Assembly: GCA_014898425.1 (NCBI GenBank)
Contig: RCSZ01000005.1
Span: 868,001 to 932,000 of the forward strand
Source of the DNA: Botryotinia globosa
Lineage: Eukaryota > Ascomycota > Leotiomycetes > Helotiales > Sclerotiniaceae
DNA length: 64,000 nucleotides
Direction: 5' to 3'
Shown one piece after another: positions 1-11,237 of this stretch. Made by a program: the position numbers and the translations under genes. The notes under the pieces were generated by a model that worked only from the letters and a program-made list of their open reading frames with translations, was not told the origin of the DNA and made no database searches. Numbering within the stretch: the first letter of the stretch is position 1; every line of letters starts with the position of its first letter.

Positions 1-419
1 GAAGAATATAAGAGAGACATCGCCGCGTTGGGGTGGCATATTTGCGGACTGTTTATCCTTTTGTTCTTATTACTGTATGGGAGTATTCCATATTCTATTC
101 ATCCATGAGAAAGATGAAAAGACATATTGCATCTGCAAAGTTCGAGAAATGCTTAGATTTGGTGAATATGATATCTTGTACCATCAATCATTATAGTGAG
201 GCATCATCGGGCACACCCTCCTCTTAAATACCGATCCTGGTGATCCTCACTGACCACTCTTACACACTGAAACCTTTGTATGTATTCATGCACCTTACTA
301 ACAATTGTAATTTCTTTTCCTCGCCCAAAACAAAACATTACACTGTCTCTACCTCAAATTCTGGATCATAGTAAAGTCGCTCTATCTATCTACAAAATCA
401 TACCAACTGTTCCACAATC
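1..419. other. Upstream region of the HSBP1-like gene
   Basis: No coding region is supported here. The stretch is AT-rich with short chance ORFs only. It presumably contains the promoter and 5' leader of the HSBP1-like gene starting at 420; a pyrimidine- and CA-rich run just before the ATG is typical of fungal leaders. Confidence 0.5.
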
Positions 420-868
420 ATGGCAACAAACGATATTAAATCCCCAAACCCAAATCGCATGTCCACCATCTCCACCACATCTGTCAGTAAACACCACTAT
501 TCTATCCGTTGCACCGCCCTAACCTCAAGCTTCCGTACTCGTAACTAACTATCAAACCTACTCGAAGGCAGCAACCGATGCCTCAGCCACCGCTGAGCTT
601 TCTCTCGTTGTAGATGAACTTCTAAATTCTCTCTCGAATAAATTCGCTGGCGTCTCGAGCGAGATTTTCGCAAAGAGTGTGTATCTCCTTTCTTTTCCAG
701 CGCAGCACTCTTCTTCTTTCAAATGCTTTTGGATTATGATGGAGTACAACGACTAATTATATGTGAATAGTGGACGAGATGTCGCGCCGTCTAGACAATC
801 TCGAGGCTACACTGCAAAGTAATATGGATCCAAAGGGAGATGGCCGAGGCAGCCCTACGAAGATATAA
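420..868 (+). CDS. HSBP1: Heat shock factor-binding protein 1 (HSBP1-like), three exons
   Basis: Predicted 89-aa protein. HSBP1 family members are tiny coiled-coil proteins that form trimers or hexamers and bind the trimerisation region of heat shock factor, damping the heat-shock response. Exons inferred by me are 420-486, 572-676 and 771-868. The introns have donors GTAAAC and GTGTGT, branch sequence CTAAC in the first, and acceptors CAG and TAG. The three exons sum to exactly 90 codons. The joined protein carries the family core: the heptad-patterned run LSLVVDELLNSLSNKF, then FAKMDEMSRRLDNLE, matching the HSBP1 pattern of a coiled coil followed by I(D/R)MDDMSxRIDDLE. Both flanks are Ser/Thr-rich or charged tails. 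It is convergent with the disulfide isomerase, 308 bp downstream. The start could be an internal Met about 13 codons in. The gene is too fragmented to show as one long ORF. Confidence 0.82.
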
Positions 869-1176
869 TCTGCAGGGTACAATTACATTGTCACATTCTT
901 GATTGAAATTTGGAGCCGATAGATGAGGGCTATATAGATTGCAGTGTTGTCAAACGTGGGTGGATTTGCATACGGAAGTTTGATTATAATTGTACAAACG
1001 GGCGTTGAAAAGGGAGGGCATGGACGAGATACCAAGGTAGTTATTCAAAGTACATGATTCATAAAGTGTTCATTCGCATACAGTTATCTACGTCTCCCGA
1101 GAATAATCCAGAACAAACTTTTAGTGTTGAGACTAACTCGTTTACCCCCTTTTACATTGAACAACTTATAGACTTT

Positions 1177-2339
1177 CTACAATTCAGACTTTCCGGTTGC
1201 CTTCTCGATGAATCTTCTCAAGATGTTGGTCTTGGTTGTAAACTCATCTAACTTCTCTGGTGCCAAACCCCCCTTCTTGATGATACCATCCAATCTAGCA
1301 AGCTCCTTTGCGGCGTAGTTGTCACTCTTGCTCAACTTGTCGAAAACCTTGACGTAGTACTCGGCGTACTTGGATTGAGCGCCCTCCTTGTATTCTTGGG
1401 CAGCCTTGGTAGCTTCTGCGGCGATTTCAGCAATGCTTGAGCCACCAGTGAATTTGGTGACCAGAGCATCCAAAGCCTCGATAGTACCAGCAGTGGCATC
1501 AAGTCCACCACCAACAGCACGGTGTGTACCAGCCTTGCTGTTCATGAATTCGACGATATCCTTCTCTGAACGTCCACCAGAGTATGCTTCGGCTTCAGTG
1601 CTTCCCTTGGGGAAGAATTTAATTGTGGGGTAAGAAGTAACGCCTTGGTCCTTGGCTGTTGCTTTGGAGTTTTCTGCTTCGGCATCGACCTTGGCAATAA
1701 CAACATTGGGTTCATTGGCGAAATCTGAAGCAACCTTCTCCCAAACTGGTGCCAAAGTCTTGCAGTCTGAAACAAAAAAAAGTTAGCAAGTCATTGTAAT
1801 TGTCAACGCAGATACCGGATAGACTTACGGCCACACCATGGTGCAGTGAAAGCAACAATGACATCCTTATCAGTGCCAATTTGCTCCTTGAAGGTCTTAT
1901 CGTTCAACATCTCGACGGCACTTGGGGCAGCCTTAGCCTTCTTTGGCTTAACACCAGTCTTCTGTGTGATGAACTCTGTCAAGCTATCGATATCTCTACC
2001 TCCATTGTAATCCTCTGGGGTTTTGCTCTTTCCATCGAAGTATTTGATGGTTGGGAAACCTTGAACACCGAATTTCTTGCCCAAGCTCTTCTCTGCATCC
2101 GCATCGACTTTCGCAATTGTGACCTTATCCTTTGCGAATGCAAAGTCCGAAGCGAGCTGCTCGTAAACCGGTGCAAGAGTCTTACAATGTCCGCACCATG
2201 GTGCAAAAAACTCAATCAAAGCTGGCTTGCCCTCGAAGGCAAATTGATCGAAGTTCGAAGGAATGAGATCGATAACGGCAGATGAAGCAGTTGCAACTGT
2301 GGCGAGGCCAGCGAACACAAGACTTTTTAAGAGAACCAT
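1177..2339 (-). CDS. erp38: ER protein disulfide isomerase, two thioredoxin domains plus ERp29c domain (Erp38/TigA type)
   Basis: Predicted 366-aa secretory-pathway protein that forms and isomerises disulfides in nascent proteins in the ER lumen. Exons are 2339-1829 and 1766-1177; the intron has donor GTAAGT and acceptor CAG and splits the His codon of the second active site. Residues 1-20 are a signal peptide (hydrophobic LLKSLVFAGLATVATA). Thioredoxin domain 1 has APWCGHC with CGHC at about 49-52. Domain 2 has CGHC at about 169-172 and exists only after splicing. The C-terminal 100 residues are the Ala/Lys-rich helical ERp29c domain (YAEYYVKVFDKLSK...). Length and order match fungal TigA/Erp38. 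The protein ends KSEL, an unusual variant of the HDEL/KDEL retrieval signal. Start chosen because it begins the signal peptide. Confidence 0.93.
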
Positions 2340-2799
2340 TTTGATGATTCGTTTCTAGTAAAAGATGTAAGTATTTGTATGATTGAAAAGAAACTCCTAG
2401 CCTGGAAGGAGTTCTTGTGATTTAAATACCTGATTTTCAGAAATTGGTTTGATTTCTAATAGAGACGGGAGGAAGGACAGCTTGCTTCTGCGGTGGTGCT
2501 CGGAAGTGGCTAACGATAAGCGATAAGGAACTACAGTACGAGGTACAGTAAGTACTGTAGTAAGCCGGGTCGTCCTGGAAACCCCCACCCGTTTTGACGT
2601 GAATAATAAGGATGAGGTCGTCTATTTGCCTTGACGAATTTATCACTACATATTCACATTTCAATACATATCTTGAGAATCATGTTTGAGGTTCAGTCTA
2701 TTTCTTTCACAGAAGCTGCAAGGTTGATGATCATCTTCATTTCTCATTATTCAATCAAGTAGATTTCTTCCGTCTACCTAGTTGTAGATTAATGCCATA
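2340..2799. other. Intergenic region between S28 peptidase 3' end and disulfide isomerase start
   Basis: No gene supported. It should hold the PDI promoter and leader (reading left) and the 3' end of the peptidase gene. Small ORFs on the minus strand here look like chance. Confidence 0.4.
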
Positions 2800-4738
2800 C
2801 TAATATCTTCGTCTATGTCCTCCTCCATATGACGGGCGAGTCGAAGTTTGATTGTAATACTCTGCTGTCCATGCCACTATTTGTGCCACTTCATTATCAA
2901 TTACTTTTTGGACGCCAGCATTGACTTGTCCGTTCTTCAATCGGAGATCTGAACAATGGAATCCGCCAGGAATGATTTGTACTGGGTGTCTCGCATTAGA
3001 CTTCAATTCGCCACCGGGTCTGAATTGAGAGCTGACACCGGATGTTCTCCATGGGTCATATTGACTATCGATATGTTAGCAGGTTATTAGCAAGTTGGAC
3101 AAAACCACATACCCATTCGTCCAAATAAGACGAGTGGTCTTCTCGAGGTCCCATCCTTTAGTGTATTTGTTGACTCGATCCACCGTTGCACCCTTAGCAC
3201 TGGCATATGTGTAGTTGCCCTCGGTTGGGAAGAACAGAGCACATTGTCGTTGCCAGTAATTCGCATCGATGAGACGGGAAACAATTGTAGGTCTGTTCTT
3301 GGGCGCTCCACTGCGAAAATTGTTAGCCCTAGCAATACAATGTCAATTCTGCAGTACATACTCTTGCCAATAGCCAAATGGCTCGTTGCAAAGCATCCAG
3401 TTCCATTGTCTATCAATTGCATTTTCAACACTATAGTTTCTAAACATCAAGTTGTTGAAATCGTGTGTATCGAGACAAGATGTGTCGTTGGCAGCGTAGC
3501 CAAAGTCTTTACAGTCTATTCGCTTTTTGTTAGTACCCCAATACTTTGATTGGCAAACAAAGACTTACAGCCAGGTATGAAGCTCTTGGTCCATTTTGCA
3601 TAACCCTCCAATGCGGTCGCAAGACCAACACCGTTTGCATCTGGAGTGACAGCAGCTCCGGCGGTGACGTTCTATTGTTATCGAGTTAGGACATAATCTA
3701 CCATTCAGATAAGAGGTTACTCACCTCAATTGCGTCACAGAATTTATAGAAGCCTGAGTAGCCTGTAGAGAAACTGTTTGACTGCCACAACCAAGGACCA
3801 TTTTCGAGAACAGCCATGAAGTCGTCATTGTGCTTGACAGATTCCAAGCCAAACTTAGTCTTCAGTGCGGTTACTGCACTTTTGTTACCATGGGTCAAGA
3901 CGTTGTCCATATAGTCAATGACTAAAGATACGTCTTTGCTGCAGTTCTTTGGCATGCCATCTTGGACAGGGTAGAAGTATTGCCAATAGTCGTCGATAGC
4001 TTGCACTGGAGCACTGGATGCATGGTATGCCCAGAATGTACCAGGGCTTGTTGCTTCTGTCCAAGCAGAGAGTGCACCGCTATAACTACCACCTGAATTG
4101 ATCCAAGGCGCAGAAGCTGCATTGCTGCTATGGTTTGAGTCGAATGGGAGGTCAACTGTCTTGGCAAAGTGGACAAAATCCGCAATAGCTTGTTTTAAAG
4201 TGAGGAGTTGGAGGTTGGTTGTTGTGAGATTATCATACGGAGAAGATTCGCCCCAGAAACGATCTGTAGAACAGTCAGCATATCTTCCAATCTGAGAGTG
4301 GAAAATACATACGCTCAACCATAACAACGGCACCCTTAACTTCCTGCGCGAAGCGACCGGTAAGGGTGATATTAGTCAAATAACCACCATAGTCTGCGCC
4401 AGCAGTTTCACCAGGAGTGAAGAAAACGATCTACAATTGTCAGTTGGAGCACAATTATTGAAAGTCGTGGTTATTCTTACTGGAGATCCTGGTCCGGCCC
4501 AAAATTCGGAGTTCCACCAAAACTTTTGTTGGAAAGTTCCTTTGGAAGGATTGTCATGATCCAAAAGCTGGGTGAAGAATGCAGAACCTGTAGTATTTGC
4601 AACAGCTGCATTGATGGAAACAGGAAATTCGTCTTCTGCTTCGATCGGTGGCACCAACCTCCCTTTGCGAAGAAATGGGTGCTCAGCAGCTGCAGATGCA
4701 GCCAGCAAAGAGATCGCGGATACAATTGACCACTTCAT
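2800..4738 (-). CDS. Secreted serine peptidase, family S28 (Pro-Xaa carboxypeptidase / dipeptidyl peptidase II type)
   Basis: Predicted 544-aa exported peptidase of the lysosomal Pro-X carboxypeptidase/DPP2 family, which removes residues next to proline. Seven exons by my reading: 4738-4481, 4430-4313, 4263-3725, 3671-3569, 3515-3362, 3310-3113, 3064-2800. The sum is 545 codons and every junction keeps frame. The start at 4738 gives a clean signal peptide (MKWSIVSAISLLAASAAAEH); an in-frame extension to 4831 would bury it and is rejected. The S28 nucleophile motif GGSYSG lies at about 183-188. The Asp region reads LIWTNGQYDPW and the His region GGFHCSDL, so the full triad is present. Many N-x-S/T sites fit a glycoprotein. 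Such acidic prolyl peptidases feed external proteolysis in fungi; the role here is inference. Confidence 0.93.
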
Positions 4739-5212
4739 GACGGATACTGAGGACTTGGAAAAACTCGAGCCCAAAGATGTAGAAGAAGGACAAACAAAAG
4801 AAGGGAAAGGGGTGGAGGTGAATACTGCCACGGATTCACCTCAAGTATTCATACAATTTTTTTCTCGGGAGGCCAAACTCACTGGTATCACCTACCTTAT
4901 CTGGCCGACATGCATACGACAAGACCCATAAGACTAATTCGATATAGCTTCGTAGATCCCCATTTCTTGGGAGGATAACAATCGATAACAATCACGCATG
5001 ATAAATGAACTGTAGATGAAATCCATGTAGTCTATGAAGCCGAAGATAACCAAAAAGATGATTGGGGCTGTATCTGACCGAGAAACCAAGCAGAGCCCGA
5101 GAGAGCTTCAGAGCCCTAGCTCACCGTTATCCGGCATCTGACCCGCTACTCAAAGCTTGGTATGTCTCTCGTACATACTTGAGTAAGGGCAAAAGAACAG
5201 GCGAATTGTGTG
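4739..5212. other. Non-coding region upstream of the S28 peptidase
   Basis: No gene supported. It includes the peptidase promoter. It ends at the TA target site of the MITE that follows. Confidence 0.4.
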
Positions 5213-5214
5213 TA

Positions 5215-5615
5215 CAGTAAAACCTCTCTATAAGGATCCCCCCTATAAGGATAACCTCTATTATCCTTATTTTTTTTTGGTCCCAAAAATTTTTAGGGTT
5301 AAAAAAGGCCTATATCCTTAAAACCTTTTTATAAAGATATCCTTATAATTTCCGATCCCAGAATTATATATATTCTTATTGAATCAATGAAATCATCAGG
5401 ATTGAGCTATGATATAATATTATATAGAGAATTTAGTTATATATTATAGAAATAGAAAAATTTCTGAAATTGTTATAGAATATAATCCGATCGGGACTAA
5501 TCGGAAGTCAATTACTACTATATCGGGATTAATCGGATACCTTTATATAAAGATAACTCTATATATCCTTAAAAATGACTACAAAAACCGGTATCCTTAT
5601 AGAGAGGTTTTACTG
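5215..5615. mobile_element. MITE with pogo/Tc1-mariner-type terminal inverted repeats, 401 bp
   Basis: A 23-bp terminal repeat starting CAGTAAAACCTCTC at 5215-5237 is repeated exactly inverted at 5593-5615. Both ends are flanked by the dinucleotide TA (5213-5214 and 5616-5617), the target duplication of Tc1/mariner-pogo elements. The CAGTA start is also typical of the pogo/Fot group. The interior is AT-rich, has sub-repeats of the TATAAGGAT theme, and contains no transposase ORF, so this is a non-autonomous element that would need a transposase in trans. Confidence 0.93.
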
Positions 5616-5617
5616 TA

Positions 5618-6487
5618 TTCGAGATGCGGAATCCGTGCGGGGATGTCTTGGAAGGAGCTTGGGACGATGGGAGGGGCTCGGACAGGACAGGGGATTTTGT
5701 TTTTGAGTTGCCTTTTATGGTATAACGCTAGTCCCACTTTACCGGATAAGGGAGGTGCTTCAATGTCAATGACCAACCACATCATAACCGACTTTATTGC
5801 GAGATATACGTTGTGCTACTGTTACCCGGGCCAGCAATACATATTGAAGTCGTATCAGGTACGTACCTGACTGACCGACTACATGCATGCATAACGAAGT
5901 CTCTTATGTAGGATAAGCTCCCCAAATAATGGGATGGATCCGGGGCAATCTGACAAGCTCAATGAAAGTATTCAACCGGTTTCCTCGTGTTTGATGTGCT
6001 ACTTGCTGAGCTCGCTGAGGTACCAAGCGTTACTTTGTCGACATTAACCTTCTCTAGCCACACATATTTCGCACAAAATTGATTGACTTTAAGCGGTCTA
6101 CTCGATGATTCGCTCTGCAGCCAGACACTCACTGATTTAACCGCATTTTGTTCGTTCAAAATTGTTGTCAGTTGAAACCGCTCAGAATGCTCTTTTACAA
6201 TCAGACATCTCTGATTCACAGCAGTGAGATACCTTCGTCTGTTTCGACGTAGGTAGGAATTTATGGAAAAAAATTCGATCTACAAAAGTAGTACCTAGGT
6301 ATGGATTCCCAGGAATTATCTTGAGAAATAGGATGTGGCATATCACACGATCTGAGTGGATCTCGGCTACCAGTACTTGGAATGGGAGTCATAGAAATCA
6401 TCGAACTGTCTATTACCTTACCTAGGAACCTCTTGTCCTTGGACTGACAAGTATCTCATATTTTTTATTTCAATTAAAGCTACAATC
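5618..6487. other. Non-coding region upstream of the ArgJ relic
   Basis: No gene supported. A minus-strand ORF of 86 codons at 5959-6219 has no recognisable domain and I treat it as chance. Confidence 0.4.
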
Positions 6488-8111
6488 ATGTATCGAGTTT
6501 CTCACATTGTCGCCGCGTGTTTCCGCAAGAAGCCTCTGCAGGTCAATATCCAATACCGCTCATTTACCAAATTTGACTCCTTTGGAAATTCCCCCATTCC
6601 TGCTTCCAAACAGCGTTTCGTCCCAACATCTGGCACCTATCCCAAAGGCTTTTTAGTCGGTAGTACAAATGTCGGGATCAAACCATCAGGCTTATCCCAG
6701 CCAGACTTGATTTTAGTGACGAGCGAGAAGCAATGGGAGACATATGGAGCTGCTGTTCTTACAAAGAATGAATTTCCAGCTCCCAGTGTACTTGTTACTA
6801 GGGAGTTAATAAAGGAAAGCCGGGGGAGGGGAGTGAGAGGTGTAGTTGCAAATTCGTGGTGTGCAAATTTACTCACGGGTGAGAAAGGGCTAGAGGATTC
6901 AAGAAAGATGAGTGAAGAGGGGGGGAATGATTTGGGGTGAGGGGAATGGGAAGGGAAAAGACCCGGTAATGGCCATGCACACAGGCAAGTTGATGTTCCA
7001 GAGGATTGCTTACCCTTATCGCCCTGGATAGTAAATATCACAAAATACTTGGGTCCCTCAATTCCTTCCTATGCATGAGAACAGTGAACTGACTGAAATA
7101 CTCGGACCTAGGTATGGGCGGCCAGCGGGAAGTTTTATCACATGGTTATCCTTCACTCGCTAATTTTATAGACTCCCTATTGATGACATCATCCAAGGCC
7201 TCCCAAAACTCTATCAGAATATGGGTACCACTCATAATCACTGGCTACAAGCCGCCAGGGGCATCTGCACGACTGACACCTTCCCTAAACTCTCATCCCG
7301 CACCTTCACCCTCCCATCATTACCAAATACCAAATTCTCTCTCGCGGGCATCACTAAAGGCGCCGGAATGATCCATCCAAAGATGGCTACCACACTTGGT
7401 ATAATTTGTACCGATGCACCCATTACGCTTCCTGCTCTTCAACAACTTTTAAGTACGGCAGCTGATAAAAGTCATAATTGCATCTCTATTGAAGGAGACA
7501 CAAGCACTAACGATATGGTCACTATGTTCGCCAATGGTGCGGCTGCACCTATACATTCTCCAATCGACTTTGATACATTGGCGGTATCTCAGTCCGAAGA
7601 TTTTGTCGCTTTCCAAAAGATTCTCATTGAGTTTATGGCTGATCTCGCAAAGCTGGTAGTAAGGGATGGAGAAGGCGCAACTAAATTTATTACAATACGA
7701 GTACGAGGCGCGCCGACCTACCCAGCAGGCAAACACATTGCATCCGTCATCGCTCGTTCTGTTCTTTTCAAAATGGGGGTCTATGGCAAAAATCCAAATC
7801 CTATAGGTGTCTTAGCTGCTTTAGGTTACTCATTGATGGATACGGAGTTTGCTGGTAAGGGGATCATCAACCGCGAATTAACATCTGTAAGTTTTGTGCC
7901 GGTTGACGGTGCCGAGGAATTGAATTTTGTGAAGCGGGGAAAGCTGATGGAAGTTGATGAGTTGAGGGTTAAAGAACTTATGGAAAAAGAGGACGTGGAA
8001 GTGGTGGTGGATTTGAGAGATGATGGCGGTGGAAAGGGAGAGGAAGCTGTTTATTGGACGTGTGATATCACGCATCAATTTGTTACAACAAATGGAGATT
8101 TCAAGAATTAA
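6488..8111 (+). pseudogene. argJ: Broken copy of ArgJ (glutamate N-acetyltransferase / ornithine acetyltransferase)
   Basis: ArgJ moves acetyl from N-acetylornithine to glutamate in mitochondrial arginine synthesis and self-cleaves before a catalytic Thr. Clearly homologous pieces are visible: [15 protein letters not shown] and [10 protein letters not shown] at the N-terminus, the oxyanion-type VMAMHTG, the cleavage region [33 protein letters not shown], and the C-terminal VTTNGDFKN. The gene does not read through. Frame is lost at about 6935-6942 (a TGA), just before VMAMHTG. The next intron (6985-7111) would need a GC donor. The following one (7128-7171) begins GG instead of GT although its branch site and TAG acceptor are good. 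The usual GKDANWGR substrate-site segment is replaced by GKNPNPIGV. It is probably a decaying paralogue of a functional ArgJ elsewhere. It could be expressed only if the break is an assembly error. Confidence 0.82.
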
Positions 8112-8369
8112 ATGCAAAATTGAGAGCAAATTCCTCGCATTCTGTTGGCTTTGATCAAAGCTAGCAATGTCGAAGCGAATAATTCCAAAAAAAAATATCT
8201 GAATATGAAAGAGAACGAGCTATAAGACGCTAGCAATGCTATTGAATACACGATTTGCTCGGATGCTAATTTCCCAAAAGAGAGTTCAATCACCTATGCA
8301 AAGTAATGACGTCATAAAAACAAGCAATTATCTGCAATTCACACGAGTAGCAATACTCAGTGCAGCATA

Positions 8370-10054
8370 TTATGAGTCAACACGATCCTCAACAACAACC
8401 GAAGCTATGCTCTGAGAGTCCGACAACTTAAATGTCCAATTTCCATCCCCAACCTCTTTCCTTTGAGACACTACTACATCAATATCTGTATCCGGTTCCA
8501 TTATTACAGTAGTCACATTCGTATTATCAGATTTTGGCAGTTTCCATTCTCCTTTAACTGGCCTCATATCAAACCGCATCACAAACATCGAAACGACAGC
8601 CAATATCTCATTCGTAGCAAAGTGACGACCAGGACACAAAGTGGTACCACCACCAAATGTACGAAACGCAGCTGGGTTGGGACGTTTGATATTTTTGTCC
8701 TTGAGAAATCGTCGAGGATTGAAATCTGCAACGTCTGGTCCCCAGATCTTGGAATCCATGTGGATAACACGACCGGGCATTTGAATGATGGAATTTTTCT
8801 TCAATAGCCATGTGTCATCCAGTAAAGTATCTTCCATGACTATCCGGATAGAAGTCCCGGCAGATCGATGACGAAGAGTTTCCTGAAAAGTCGATAGTAG
8901 AAGATGGCATTTTGTCTTCACATCCGTAATATCGAGACTTCGTGTCAAACTTCCATCATCATTACAACTTGTTTCCACAATTGCCTCAATCTCACCGCGT
9001 ATTTCCTCCAGAAGCTCAGGGTTCGAGAAAATGAAAAATATCAACCAGAACAAAGCAGGGGCGGTATTGACAATAATAGCAACTCCGATGACAGTTTCAT
9101 ATCTAGCAACGTCTTTAATTGGAACGCCATGCTTGACATTGACCTGTAGACGAGCTTGCGCAAGCAGAGAAGCATCCTTGAAATCACTTCCTGCGTAATA
9201 TGATTCAAAGGCTTTTGTGACTCTTCTGCGTGCTGCAACACCTTTGCGAGCAAAGATAGAGGGCAGTATTCCGATTAGCAATCTCATCATCTGACTCTCC
9301 AACTCCCTAATGCAATGATTAGTCTTCAAACCTTCACACAAGTCACGAGAGAGAAATACCAAAAGCTATCCTGAATCTTCACATCCCTGTAAGGATTTCT
9401 CGGTCCATAAACCGATTCTGTCGTCGCCGTAGTGATTAAAGCTCTCAGCCACGCATGAAGTCCAATCTCCACACTCTCCTTTCCCTCCCCAATCAATTCA
9501 TCCAAGGTCTCCGCAACAATCCCGACCATTACCCTATTCATGCCATCCAAGCCTGGTCCCGGCGCTGTCGCCTTCTTCATAACATGCGTCGCCTCCATAT
9601 TCAAACCCCAATCGCCTTCATCTCCATTAACATTAACCGCCAATACGTCCATCGCTTTCCTACTGACTCCACAAAGTTGATTCGCGAATTTCGCCGAAAT
9701 AGGCGGAAACGCGAGTATTTTGGGTAGTTTTTGGACGGCCTGGATTAACTCGGGTGTATTCACAATGTACATTTTGGCACCCGGAACACGTATGGTAAGA
9801 ATTGGAAGACCTGTTTTCTCGCTCAGATCGACATAGTAGTTGAATTTTCGTCGCCCAAGTCCAAGAATGTGACCAACATACGGAATTCGTGTTGTGGCCA
9901 TGGGAGGTTCGAGGGGATCACAGACGGAGCATAGGAAGTTCAAGAGGAGGTAGGTCAATATTCCGAGGGCTGTGACGATCATGAGGGACCGAGAGGGTAA
10001 ATCTTCGATGATTGACATGATGATGTGATCATCTATGAGCTGTTGTGAAAGCAT
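8370..10054 (-). CDS. Cytochrome P450 monooxygenase
   Basis: Predicted 543-aa haem-thiolate monooxygenase from two exons, 10054-9360 and 9306-8370; the donor is GTATTT, the acceptor TAG, and frame is kept. An N-terminal membrane anchor (LMIVTALGILTYLLLNFL, about residues 24-42) points to the ER. The proline-rich hinge is DPLEPPMATTRIPYVG. The K-helix ExxR is ETLRHR. The haem loop FGGGTTLCPGRHFA puts the ligand Cys at about 456. The GGGTTLCPGR form and general layout resemble the CYP7/CYP8-like branch that fungi use on steroids, fatty acids or secondary metabolites. Substrate is unknown and no biosynthetic partners adjoin it. The second or third Met (about 13 codons in) is an alternative start. 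Its 3' end faces the ArgJ relic. Confidence 0.92.
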
Positions 10055-11237
10055 CTGAAAGGGTTTGGATATGTAAATGTCAATGCCGGGAGCTAATTCT
10101 CCTTCTCCACTGCATTCGATGAAGAAAGAAAGTATAAGAACCTATCGTCTTATATAGATCTTATGGCATCTACAATCCGAAGTCAAAAGATGTATGGGCT
10201 CACTCTCCCAGTTTCCTTCGACATATTGAATAACACATGCGGTGAAGCCAATTGAGAAATTAGGAAGCGCCCAACAGGACACCTTGAACGGCAAATTCCA
10301 TATATTGCAACCCTCGTAAAATAAGAAGATTTATATCACCAACCTTGGCATTTCCATCACAAACAACGGGCATGCTAACTGAAGAAAGAGGATAGAAACC
10401 ATCCTTGGCCCGCCGAACTACTACCGCCAGCAGCCGCATCTCAGCCAGCCGTTTGGGTAAAACATTCATGATTCAGATTTCCCCATACTTTTCGTACATT
10501 CTCGAGCTCCATAAGACCCTCATATTCATATTTCTAGTCCTGTTCATAAAAGTCTAGTTCTCGACTTCCTCGTATTCCGCAAAACTATTTGATTTTGTCC
10601 ACTCGTTCGAACACCACACTCCGGCTCTCTCCGTGAAATTTGCCCATAAATCATAATTTTGTCTATGCTTTGGCAATATAGAGGTTTTAGAGAAAACAGA
10701 AAGTGGCAGAAGACGGTGCTATCTGGAAAAGTGTTGAAGTTTCAATGGGAAAGGATTTGCATTAAGGCTAGATATTAAAGACAAAGATTTGACAAATGTA
10801 CCGAATATCTCACATTTTATTTTGTGAATGTTCATGACATCAATGCTCTGATCAGAGAAAATTGGAATGATGTTAAAAATCATCGATTTTTGGAATGCAC
10901 TAGCATGAGTATCCATCCGGCGTGTTGAGAAAAGTTTGCAAGGCACACAGAATTCTGTACTCCAACAGAGAAGTAAGACGAGGCAGAAAGAGAGGCAGTA
11001 TGAAAGCCGATTCTTGAAGGTATTCTTCCGAAGTTTCAGACGGGTATCTACCTATGCAACGAAGCCCTTCTACCATAACTTCATATATCGTCGAATTTTC
11101 CCCGAACCACGTTTTATACACGTCCTAGTGCATATTGAATTATACACAAACTACCTGACTAGTAAAACAAACTCTACTCATAGACTTACCACAAACATTA
11201 ACTTGTGAATACCTCTATACAGGTCAGCAACAAACTT
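10055..11237. other. Non-coding interval between P450 and fluoride exporter
   Basis: Only short ORFs (75 codons or less) without recognisable motifs on either strand. It contains the P450 promoter on the left and the 3' end of the fluoride exporter on the right. I see no gene. Confidence 0.5.

Noticed and set aside
8304..8312. CRE-like palindrome TGACGTCA as a promoter element
   Set aside because: It lies between two convergent 3' ends, where no promoter is expected.
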